Shown here: positions 52,306-60,944 of the stretch, piece after piece | Layout of the letters: each line of letters opens with the position of its first letter | How positions within the stretch are numbered: the first letter of the stretch is position 1 | DNA from: Mesostigma viride | Lineage: Eukaryota; Streptophyta; Mesostigmatophyceae; Mesostigmatales; Mesostigmataceae | Direction of reading: 5' to 3' | NCBI GenBank assembly: GCA_009746045.1 | Contig: RPFO01000041.1 | Location: forward strand, 945,245-1,009,244 | Length of the DNA: 64,000 bases | Position numbers and translations under genes: made by a program | The notes under the pieces: generated by a model | Told to the model about the DNA's origin: nothing | The model's input: only the letters and a program-made list of their open reading frames with translations | Databases searched by the model: none

Positions 52306-53922
52306 TTGATAATCCCAACCACCTTTGATCCAAGGCAGTTAGGGGTAAATAGGTACCAGATAGCTGCTCACAGTCCTATTCCCTGGCGCCAGCTAGTCGA
52401 GATGATGCAAAGCCCCAAGATGGCTAAGGCATGGACTCTTGGCTTTGTTGCTTCTGGGCATGAGTGGATAGTTTCCAACTGTGCAGAACCTGTGGATGAG
52501 CTGCCAGAAGTTCACCAGCTGCTCAGATTGATGTTTGTCCTCAAGCTCAAGGAGGTAGATGGTGTCCAGGTGCCACATGTCAGACCAGTTGTAACCGAGT
52601 ATCATGGCACTGGCCAGTTGTTAGATGAGGAGCTCTATACTCCAGGGATGCTGCATGACACGTGGAGGATTCTGCTGTGTATATTTCTGTCTTTTCTGGT
52701 CAAGGGTGTGCCCTATAGCTCTGTGCTGATTGATTTCAAGAGGGCTTTTCTCAAGGGTGACCAAGATCAGGCTAGGCAGACTTGGAGAGATATCCCTCCT
52801 TTCTTTGTGACTGTACCTGTTGTATGGAGAGCAGAGATAAAGGCCAGGTACCTGAGAATTCTGAAAGGGTTGGAAGGTCTCAGGTCCAGTCCCATTATCT
52901 GGAGAAAGAGCCTAGAGAAGTTCTTGAAGAGTACTTGTGGGTTTTCTGTGTCTCCAGTGGATCCCTGTTTGTTCCAAGGGTCCCACAATGGCCTTCCTGT
53001 CTTTGCCTCACTGCATGGTGATGACCTGCATCTTATAGGTCCACCAGACTGGGTTGAGGCTGTCTTGGCTAAGATCCAGAAGCGGTTTGAGCTGGGTAAG
53101 ATACAGCACATGGTGGAGAATGAGCCTATGGTCTTCTGTGGCATGCAGGCTACGTTGTTCCAAGCCAAGGGCTCGTGGTTCATCAGGATGGAGGGTGGTA
53201 AGGACTACCCACAGCAGATTGTAGATGCATTGCAGGAGCCCATCACGCAGGCTAGGTGTGCTACCATCAGGGGCATGCTGGCATGGCTTGCAAGTATATG
53301 TGCCCCTGACTTGCTGGTTTTGAGTCGACTTACTGATTCCCAGCTGGTTGAGGTGGGTGCTGAGAGTGTGGTGCAGGCTGTCATGATGTCTCCCCCTCTC
53401 ATACTGGGTCCTGTGGATTTGTACAAACCTCTTGACATGGTTCTCTATGTGGACAGTTCTATGGATAATAGGAAGGTCACAGAGGTCAGGGGCAGGGCAG
53501 CAGCATTAGTTACCCTGGAGCAAGATCACACCTCACTTGTTACCTGGTACAGTCGGTTGCAGAACAGGGTTACACCCAGCAGTGATATTGCTGAGTGCAG
53601 GGCAATCTGTGAAGGGCTGCATACTGCTCTTTACTTGAGGGAGCTCTTCTACCAGCTATGTCAAGTGGCTTCCTGTAGGTTGCAGCTGCACACACTGGTG
53701 AGGACTGATAGCATGGGCATGGTGCAATTTGTGCACAGGCAGCTGGCCAGGAGCAGGGACCTTGACTACTTGTTGCTCAAGGAGATGTCCTACCTAGCTT
53801 ACATTGAACATGTGCCTGGTGTGGACAACCCTGCAGATGCCCTCACCAAGCTGGAGGAGAAGGCGGAGAGGCAGTACCCCCTGCTCCGTGGACTCATGGA
53901 CCCCTTACACGGGCGGCCATAG
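52306..53922 (+). CDS. pol: Copia B pol: reverse transcriptase and RNase H
   Basis: RT: SPKMAKAWTLGFVASGHEWI, LMFVLKLKEVDGVQVPHVRP, YSSVLIDFKRAFLKGD (motif A Asp), RSSPIIWRKSLEKFLKSTCG, PCLFQGSHNGLPVFASLHGD then DLHLIG (active site HGDD, 53014-53025; copia elements usually have YVDD). RNase H: YVDSSMDNRKVTEVRGRAA, SSDIAECRAICEGLHTALYL, VRTDSMGMVQFVHRQLARSR, GVDNPADALTKLEEKA. Stop at 53920-53922. The ORF is open from just after the frameshift; its own start codon is not functional, as this is the C-terminal part of pol. Confidence 0.92.
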   Translation: MIIPTTFDPRQLGVNRYQIAAHSPIPWRQLVEMMQSPKMAKAWTLGFVASGHEWIVSNCAEPVDELPEVHQLLRLMFVLKLKEVDGVQVPHVRPVVTEYHGTGQLLDEELYTPGMLHDTWRILLCIFLSFLVKGVPYSSVLIDFKRAFLKGDQDQARQTWRDIPPFFVTVPVVWRAEIKARYLRILKGLEGLRSSPIIWRKSLEKFLKSTCGFSVSPVDPCLFQGSHNGLPVFASLHGDDLHLIGPPDWVEAVLAKIQKRFELGKIQHMVENEPMVFCGMQATLFQAKGSWFIRMEGGKDYPQQIVDALQEPITQARCATIRGMLAWLASICAPDLLVLSRLTDSQLVEVGAESVVQAVMMSPPLILGPVDLYKPLDMVLYVDSSMDNRKVTEVRGRAAALVTLEQDHTSLVTWYSRLQNRVTPSSDIAECRAICEGLHTALYLRELFYQLCQVASCRLQLHTLVRTDSMGMVQFVHRQLARSRDLDYLLLKEMSYLAYIEHVPGVDNPADALTKLEEKAERQYPLLRGLMDPLHGRP

Positions 53923-54199
53923 AGACCAGGCCTTGCTTCAGCTTGGGTGCCCCCAGTGGGCTGCTTGACCAAAGTACCAAGTGGTGACTGGTGCTTACTG
54001 GTTGACAGCCGGTCCTTCAGGGTTAGGTACACCCTCCTGGACAGGAGTTGGTGTGGAATGTCACTCCTACCAGCTGAGAATCATGCCTGGCCCTCCCCAT
54101 GGGGTTCAGAAGAGTCGCCAGGACTTAAGTCGACGCCTTTGGCCTCAAACAGTTAGGCCATGCAAGGGCAACCCGAATGTTGGTTCTTACAGGTTGCTG
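53923..54199 (+). other. Copia B 3' non-coding region, part 1
   Basis: Between the pol stop and LINE 2. Matches the corresponding region of element A (complement of 17880-18133), for example the phrase around 'gcaagggcaacccgaatgtt' and 'acaggttgctgta'. No ORF. Confidence 0.6.
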
Positions 54200-54210
54200 T
54201 ATATATGTTT

Positions 54211-56463
54211 AGGTGTATATATGTTTAGGCGCTGAAGGTGGATTGCCACAATGCGTTCAATGCTGTCACCAAGGCTAGCATCTTTGAGGCCGTCGGCGAG
54301 GCGTTCCCTGACCTTCTTGCGTGGACAGCAGCCTGCTACGGCGAACCCACTCAACTCTCCTTCCTCATGGAGGATGGGACGTTCGCCGACATCGCTTCCC
54401 GCACGGGAACCCAGCAAGGTGACCCCCTCGGCCCCTTTTACCTGTCTGCCCCGCTGCACAAGGCTCTCCAAGGTGTCCACGCTGCGCACCCGGATGTCGT
54501 GCTCCTCGCCTACATGGACGATATCCATGCCCTTGGCCCGGCCGACGCTGTGGTTGCCGCCCTGGCTGCCCTTGAAGTGGCCATGGCGGCCATCAACCTT
54601 CGGCTCACCCTCCCCAAGTGTGCAGTCTTTTCGCCCCAGGGGGACTGCTCTGGCTTCCCCGCGGCTATCCCGGGGGCCTTGGCGCGGGCGCGTGGTTTCT
54701 CGTGCCTGGGCGTCCCTGTGGGTGACCCTGACTACGTCGAAGAGGAGCTCCGGGCCACCGTGGAACAGCGCACCCATGTCCTTGAGACTTGGGCGCGCCT
54801 CAAGGACCCCCAGACCAAAGGGCTCCTCCTGTGGTTTTGCGCCCACCCGCGGGTGGTTCACTGGCTCCGTGGCGCTCCCCCCACTTGGTGCGGCTTGCCG
54901 CGGAAGGCCATGACGAGCGCATTCAGGCCGCCTTGCAGGTGCTCCTCCCCGGCCCTAGCCTGCCAGCTCACTCCATGCGCTTGGCCACCCTCCCCTGCCG
55001 CATGGGCGGGTGTGGGCTCACCCGCGCCGCCCGCCTCGCCCCCGCCGCCTTCCTTGGCTCTGTTGCTCAGGCCTGGGCGGAGATCCGCCGGTTGGTCCCC
55101 AGCGCCGTCAGCGCCATTCCCGACTTGGTCACCCCATCCCCCTTCCCCTTTGTGCAGGCTGTGCAGGATTCTTACCTCGGGATCCAGCAGGCTTGCGACC
55201 TCGTCCGCCCCGCTCAGGCCGTCCACCGTCGCCTGCCCCGGGGCACGCCCGGCGTGTCCACTGTCGTCAGTCCTAGTGTCTTCCCTGCCTGCGTTCATGA
55301 AAAACAACAAAAGACCTACGCGGGTATACTACACTGTGCCGACTGGATGGGTCTGCATGCGAGCTTGAACGATCAGGGGAAGGCTTGGCTTCACTCCGTT
55401 TCCCTTGAGGGGAGCGTGGGGTCCGCATTCCTGCGCGCCCTCCCCATGAGCCCTTTGTTCACACTGGTTCCGGCCCTTTACGCCATCGCTCTCCGCCACC
55501 AGCTCTTTGCCCCGCAACCTCTCATCACGGCGGGTGCGTCCTGCGGCAGCTGCGGGCTTGCTCTGGATACTACTGGGACGCACTACATCGCGTGCATGGG
55601 TGGCCAGCAGAACCAGAACTGGTTCCTCTATCTCCATACCGCTCTCCTCCGGGTGGTGTGTGCCATGGTTCGGTCGGTCTTTCCCCACTCCACCATTAAG
55701 TGCGAGGACGCGGATGGGGCCGCCCTCTACTCACCCAACCACCGCCCCGACATTACCGTGCTTGACTACGACGGGCAGGGTTGCCACCTGCTCATCGATG
55801 TCTCCGTGGCTCGGCCGCTTTCCGGTCGCCACATCCTCCGGGCGGCTGTGGATGCCGGCGCTGCTGCCGCTGTGGCTGAGCGCGACAAGTTTGCCTCCTA
55901 CGGCAATGTGGGGCCCCACCGGGTCATCCCCTTTGTCCTTGAGGAGTTCGGGGCCATGGGCCCCAAGACAGCGGAGTTTTTCCACGAGTGCTGCCAGCGC
56001 CGTGAAGACCGCCTCGACCTCGAGGGTCAGACCGCCCCGTGGTCGGCCCGCACGTGGTCCTCGTATTGGCGGCAGCGTCTGTCACTCGCCCTCACTCGCA
56101 CCGTGGCTGATGTGTTATTCCGCCGCACCCGGGCCGACTTTGTCGCGACCCACGCGGTCTAGATTCCTTCCAGGCCTGCATGGTGGGCCGGCAGCGCTGT
56201 TGCTGCGTGTAGTTTTGTGATGTATAGTTAGTTGTACCTTGTGCCGCTGGCGTGATCCTTGGATGTCTGTGTCAGATTACTATTAATTTCTTCAGGGTTA
56301 TTCTCCCAGTCATCGGTTTTTTCCTTATGTTGCATGCCTATCTCACCTTCGTAATCTATCATTCTCAATGAATATATGTTTAGGTGTATATATGTTTAGG
56401 TTGCTGGGCGTTTGCTTTGGTTTGAGTGATTTCACTCTGCTGTAAGTAATTATATTTTTAAAA
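54211..56463 (+). mobile_element. 5'-truncated LINE 2 with RT and restriction-like endonuclease end (11-bp TSD)
   Basis: TSD TATATATGTTT at 54200-54210 and 56464-56474. RT part: VDCHNAFNAVTKASIFEAV (motif A), TGTQQGDPLGPFYLS, LLAYMDDIHALG (active site, 54510-54545). After a frameshift near 54885: a CX2C...HX4C zinc motif (CGSCGLALDTTGTHYIAC, 55540-55596) and HRPDITVLDYDGQG followed by LLIDVSV, the R-PD...D-V pattern of restriction-enzyme-like endonucleases of LINEs. Stop TAG at 56160-56162; 3' UTR to TATTTTTAAAA. Upstream RT and any AP-endonuclease are missing, so NeSL/R2-like and Dualen-like origins cannot be told apart. Confidence 0.85.
54238..56162 (+). pseudogene. LINE 2 ORF2, RT to C-terminus (one frameshift)
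   Basis: Frame 1 (54238 to about 54890) carries the RT palm; frame 3 (about 54885-56162) carries the thumb, zinc motif and endonuclease-like end, finishing DVLFRRTRADFVATHAV. The overlap region (WRSPHLVRLAAEGHDERIQA) shows where the frame changes. The enzyme would nick target DNA and prime reverse transcription on it. Confidence 0.8.
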
Positions 56464-56474
56464 TATATATGTTT

Positions 56475-57205
56475 TCTAGTGCTTGTATCCAACCTGTTGC
56501 TAATAATTAATAAAGAACCTGGTTGTGTGACCATGTGGAACATGGTTGCCAGGGGGCCACATTCTGGGTTATATAATGCTTGAATAAAACATAATCATGT
56601 CATGTCATTCTCATGTTGTTCTCATGTTTGTAATGTTTCTCTTGTGTAAAGTTCCAGGTCACCTATAAACCTGGAGGTTGGGGTGGGGTTCAATTCCCCA
56701 GCAGAGCCACAGCCTGGCATGAGTGATTCCTGGGCTTAACACCCAGTGAAGACATGGGCTCCCCAATAAGGCAGTATTTGTATAGGTGCTACCTGAGTCT
56801 CTTTGAGCATAAAAGGGAAAGGCTGGCCAAGGAGGGCGCCATAAGAACGGGCGCCTGTGATAACTGTGAAAGATCAGGAACTCACAATAGTACGTTCTTG
56901 GCATCCTGTAATCCCAGCCATTGGACTAGGTAATGTGCCTTGACTTTAATCCAGCACCAAGTTCCCAAGGAAAGGTTGGGAGCTGACCAAGGGGTCAGGG
57001 GATAACCTGGGGTGACCTCTGATTCACTGGCCAGTACACCTAGCCTGGTCCAAGGGCAGATATGTTGTTACCCAAAGGAGGCCGGAACCTGGGCCCTCAA
57101 AGGTCTGATCAACCTCAAGGGACCAAGCGGTCTGTGGCTGAGTGGGCACAAGCAAGGTTAGGCTTGTTTTCAAGCTGGTCCAGCTCCAAAAGAAGAAAGG
57201 GTTGG
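56475..57205 (+). other. Copia B 3' non-coding region, part 2, with tRNA-like hairpins and PPT
   Basis: AATAAAG at about 56508-56514 and AATAAAAC near 56584 are candidate poly(A) signals. The hairpins CCAGG...CCTGG (56654-56674) and GGGGTTCAATTCCCC (56685-56699) are shared with element A. The polypurine tract ends at 57205. No ORF. Confidence 0.6.
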
Positions 57206-57853
57206 AGTTAGCATTTTGGGCAACCAATATGCTAAGTGGATGCAGTTTGGAAAGACCTTTCCAACGCCGTGCTGACCGCCTGAAACAGACAAGGGACGAG
57301 AAAGATATGAGGTCCCGAAGTCCTAGCCGTCCGTGGCCGACTAGGGTACAGTCCTCTGGTATAGTGGACAGGACACGTGGCAGGCCGTGCCTGCACAGGC
57401 TTAGCCTGACTATCACGTGACTGTGGTCCACGTAGACCAGAGCCGAGCAGCAGCCTGTGGCTGGTGGAATACAGGACTGGCACAGGTCTGCAAGGATACT
57501 AGGCCTTGCAGGCTTGTGACAGGTCCTGTACTTCCTAGGTTGCAGAGTCTAGGCAAATCCAGTTCGTCCTGGCTCTGCACTGATGCCAGTGGACGTTGAG
57601 GATTTGCTTGCCTGCCTGCACGTGCCTCGTCACGCCGATGGGAACGAGGAACAACGCAAAGGATATAGCTTGGTCATGGGGGATGACCAGCTATCTTGGC
57701 AAGCACGAACCGAGGCTCCCACATTGGACGTGGAACCGCTCACCGTGGTCGTGGCTTGGTGCACGGGTTAAAAGGTTGCTGCCTTGCAACTTTGGCTCAC
57801 CCCGTTGTGTGCGTGAGAGACCAGGAACTCACAGTTCTGGCTGCTCGCTAACT
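57206..57853 (+). repeat. Copia B 3' LTR (648 bp)
   Basis: Same sequence as 46647-47292 apart from a two-base insertion near 57443 (agagCCgagc) and a C/T difference near 57800. Preceded by the polypurine tract AAAAGAAGAAAGGGTTGG (about 57189-57205). Confidence 0.92.
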
Positions 57854-57858
57854 GAAGG

Positions 57859-58430
57859 AGACGCCCTCTGGATACTGGCAGCAGATTGGGGGCATGGCAG
57901 GCGCCATCGAGCTGAAGATGGTGGCTGTGCCTGTGCTGGCGGCGCCAACGTCCGCGAGTGCGGCCGAGGGTTGTTGGTCCAACATGAAGTTCCTGCACAC
58001 CAAGTTGCGGAACCGTCTGTCCGAGGAGAAGGTGGTGGACTTGATGTACATGTATCACAACATCAGGGCTGTCAACAAGGCCCGCGATGCGCAGTACGCG
58101 GAGGCGTTCCTCAGGCACGACGGCTACGCCACCGATGATGAGGCCAGCGGGGATGAGGTGGAGATGGAGGAGGAGGAGGAGGAGGAGGAGGAGGAGGAGG
58201 AGGAGGAGGAGGAGGAGGAGGAGGAGGAGGAGGAGGAGGAGGAGGAGGAGGAGGAGGAGGAGGAGGAGGAGGAGGAGGAGGAGGAGGAGGAGGAGGAGGA
58301 GGAGGAGGAGGAGGAGGAGGAGGTGGGGGAGGAGGAGGAGGAGGAGGAGGAGGAGGAGGTGCAGGGCAAGCACCGTGGTCACGGCACCACTGTGGGAAGG
58401 AGGCCTGGCTCCTCCCGGTTGGAGGAGTAG
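57859..58430 (+). pseudogene. hAT transposase, C-terminal part with dimerisation domain and poly-Glu
   Basis: After the second GAAGG (57854-57858) the frame resumes: TPSGYWQQIGGMAGAIELKM, then ASAAEGCWSNMKFLHTKLRN and RLSEEKVVDLMYMYHNIRAV, the hAT C-terminal dimerisation motif with its conserved Trp and the 'RNRL....V..L...Y.N' helix. It ends in a run of more than 50 Glu encoded by (GAG)n and stops at TAG 58428-58430. Removing 11,212 bp joins the two parts in frame. Confidence 0.9.
58158..58359 (+). repeat. (GAG)n microsatellite in the hAT gene
   Basis: Almost pure GAG from 58166 to 58322, one GTGGGGGAG interruption, then more GAG to 58359. In frame it gives the poly-Glu tail of the transposase. 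Confidence 0.97.
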
Positions 58431-59500
58431 GTGGGGGAGGAGGAGGCGGAGGAGGAGGACCTGCGCCTGCGGCGCAAGGTTCGCGCTGCCTGCACAGCCC
58501 GGGCAAAGAAGCCGCGGTTCTTGCCGCTGCAGCCGCCAGACAAGAACTAAAGGGTCATGCTTAGCATGATCTATGAAGGAGTCTTTTGTCTTAATACTTA
58601 TACCATCTTGAGCCGGTGTAGTATGTGATGGCAGCTAGTGGGTGATGGCCGATGGTTGCATGGACCCATGTGATGGATGGGACATTAAGTTATAACTCAC
58701 AAGTTACTAGCAATAGTATAGTGAGAACAAGGGCTGCATGCGCTGCCGTTAAGAAAGCATGGCCGTGCTGGCTTAAATAATTGCATGGACCAACGTGGAG
58801 TAATCTCCATGGCAGCGGGGGTGTTGTTGTGCATTTTGTCAATGCATGATGAATGTGTGTGCACATGTGTGTATGTGTATGGAGCTTGTTGTGGGATCCT
58901 TGAGAGCAAGGTCCTTGGACCTTGTGTCTTATATCCTCTGCTGTTGTGCATTTTGTCAATGATGAATGTGTGTGCACATGTGTGTATGTGTATGGAGCTT
59001 GTTGTGGGATCCTTGAGAGCAAGGTCCTTGGACCTTGTGTCTTATATCCTCTGCTGTTGTGCATTTTGTCAATAATGAATGTGTGTGCACATGTGTGTAT
59101 GTGTATGGAGCTTGTTGTGGGATCCTTGAGAGCATGGTCCTTAGTTGTGTCTTATGTCCTCTCATGCATTATATAGTGGATGGCTTTCCTTACAATTAAC
59201 TAATTAATTGATTCCTTACAGTTCCCGTTGCAGTCTGCTCCCCCCAGCATTTAACAAATCATAATCAGATAGGATTGCAGGGCATTAGTTAATGGAAGAT
59301 GTTAATAAATAAGCATATACACCAAATTTCAGTTGCAATAACTGCATGACCATCATCAAGGAGCGTGCTAATTGGGTGACTGACAATTGGACCACAAAAA
59401 CGGTCGCGTATTTTACCGCCGCGTATTTTACACCCCCCACGTATAATACGCGTATTTTAGGTCCGCGTATTATACCCCGTACCCGTATTTGCCAACCCGG
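58431..59500 (+). other. hAT 3' non-coding region with a 115-bp tandem repeat
   Basis: Three copies of a 113-117 bp unit begin at 58826, 58943 and 59056 (GTTGTGCATTTTGTCAAT... GTGTGTGCACATGTGTGTATG... TGGGATCCTTGAGAGCA), ending at about 59165. After this, AT-rich sequence leads to the right inverted repeat at 59492-59500. ORFs across the tandem repeat are not credible. Confidence 0.85.
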
Positions 59501-59508
59501 GATGCAGC

Positions 59509-59790
59509 AAGCCTGTCGGATTTGCATTTCCGGGAGATATACTCGACCGGTTGGAGACCGAGACCATGGTCTTGGAGCAGCACACCGCCAACAGCAACCT
59601 TGCTAGAATCGCTATTGACCACGAATGGCTTGGTGGGATCCGGAAGGATGAGGACAGGCGCAGTGGCGAGCCTGGCCTTCAGCAGGTCAAAGGCCTGTTG
59701 ACACAGGCCTGACCATTCCCACGGTACTGAAGACGTGGTGGGCCGACCGCGGGCTGCTGGGCGTTGGGGTGGCTCTAGCCCGTGGCCCAT
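59509..59790 (-). pseudogene. Gypsy F RNase H, N-terminal part (right of the hAT element)
   Basis: Minus strand: WSGLCQQAFDLLKARLATAP, VLILPDPTKPFVVNSDSSK, VAVGGVLLQDHGLGLQPVEY and ISRKCKS. Directly continues into the left piece once the hAT element and one TSD (GATGCAGC) are removed. Similarity stops at about 59760-59790; the RT is absent. Confidence 0.85.
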
Positions 59791-60231
59791 GGCCCGTGGC
59801 GCCGGCCCCGTGGCCCGTCGGCGCTGGTTTCCGCTTCCGTCCCTTGCTGAAATTGCCCGTGCTCCTTCGCTGCGCTCCGGAGAGGAATAGTAGCGGCCGT
59901 AGGCGCTGAAATTCTTTTTCGTACCTTTTTCTAAGTAACGTGGTCCTTCGCTACGCTCCGGAGATGAGGAACAGTAGTAGTACGGTGCTCGCTTCGCTAG
60001 CGGCTCGCTGCGCTCGCTGTGCGATTTCAGCGCAGCTCGCTTCGCTCGCTTGGCGCTTCGCGCGTATTGTATCTGCGATATCTGCGATTCTTCCGTCGAT
60101 CTCCGAAGTACCCGCTAATTAATGGCTGATTTTTGTACCACGATTTTCTACCTAATTATCGGCGGTACTCCCCCTTATTATCGGACCAACGGTCACGAAG
60201 CTCGCTTTATATAGGGGAAAGGATTCCTATG
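59791..60231. other. Short GC-rich palindromes of organelle type
   Basis: CCTTCGCTGCGCTCCGGAG (59866) and CCTTCGCTACGCTCCGGAG (59944), then CGCTTCGCTAGCG, CGCTGCGCTCGC and CGCTTCGCTCGC (59990-60060). Dispersed short repeats of the CTTCGCTACGCTCCG type are common in the intergenic DNA of green-algal organelles. No organelle gene is visible here. Confidence 0.5.
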
Positions 60232-60940
60232 TTTTTCTCACGTGTACGGCCTTATAAGCTTCGCCAATTCTGGCGAACCTAACGGTTCTTCCGAAAATTG
60301 GCTCCGCCTGCTTATGACTTTCCTTCAGTGTTTTTTTTAGTGGCGATATGCCGCCAAATGTGGCGGTGTGGCACTTTTTTTGGCAAAATGTGGCGGTGCC
60401 ACCCGCTTTGACAGGGCTCCCAAGAAGCCACAATTTGGCCGTGCTGTTCTACTTTGTAGTTTCGTTTCGCCACAGGGTGGCCGTGCCTGGAGTTCACTCT
60501 AGTAAAGGTTACGCCACAATTGGCGGTGTCAGCCGGTCTTCCGGCCGGCGTTCCGCCACAAGCCTTCCTAGTACTAATACTACTATGAGTACTACTATGA
60601 CTGACTGACTTCCTGACTGCATAGTGCACAGTGTACGTAGACGGAGCCCGGCCAAGTGCCAAGTGGCAAGTGGCCCGCTGCCAGAGACCAGAGTGCACTG
60701 TGCAGACTGCAGCTTGTGTGCATTTTCACTTTTCAGGCTTCAGCTGGCTGGCGGCCTGGCGGCTGGCGCCTCAGTTAAGTCACTCGCCAGCCATACAGTA
60801 CTGCATTGACTACTGTGTTTCGACTTTCGGCACTAGTAATCGTTGTTCAGTTGTTCTGGCGGAGCCAATTTTCGGAAGAACCGTTAGGTTCGGCAGAATT
60901 GGCGAAGCTTATAAGGCCGTACACGTGAGAAAATACTGTA
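60232..60940. mobile_element. MITE-like element with about 75-bp terminal inverted repeats
   Basis: TTTCTCACGTGTACGGCCTT...AACGGTTCTTCCGAAAATTGGCTCCGCC at 60234-60308 is repeated inverted at 60858-60934 with about one mismatch (GGCGAACC against GCCGAACC). About 0.7 kb long, no transposase. The inner part has several TGGCGGTG/CACCGCCA-type short repeats (60340-60550). The TSD is not clear, so the superfamily is open. Confidence 0.8.
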
Positions 60941-60944
60941 GGAA

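Larger units (their letters stand above)
46647..57853 (+). mobile_element. Copia-type retrotransposon B (11,207 bp)
   Basis: LTRs at 46647-47292 and 57206-57853; TSD GAAGG at 46642-46646 and 57854-57858. Order: LTR, CGTACTATTGC (candidate PBS), ORF1 (47324-48475), gag (48526-49880), in-frame TGA, pol (IN, retropepsin-like, RT, RNase H; to 53922), tRNA-like hairpins, PPT (AGAAGAAAGGGTTGG), LTR. LTRs differ by about one substitution and a two-base indel, so the insertion is recent. Two LINE fragments are inserted (50482-50937 in integrase, 54211-56463 in the 3' region). Confidence 0.95.
44531..59500 (+). mobile_element. hAT DNA transposon (about 3.76 kb) interrupted by copia B
   Basis: Eight-base TSD GATGCAGC at 44523-44530 and 59501-59508. 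Terminal inverted repeats CCGGGTTGG (44531) and CCAACCCGG (59500). Subterminal AATACG and CGCGTATTTTA motifs repeat near both ends (44560-44640; 59400-59480). It encodes a BED/hAT transposase on the plus strand. Without copia B it is about 3,758 bp. The ends are not the usual CA...TG of hATs, although the TSD length and transposase are. Confidence 0.92.

Noticed and set aside
58087-58569. ORFs of poly-Arg, poly-Pro, poly-Ser and poly-Leu
   Set aside because: Alternative frames of the (GAG)n tract; only the poly-Glu frame is continuous with the hAT transposase.
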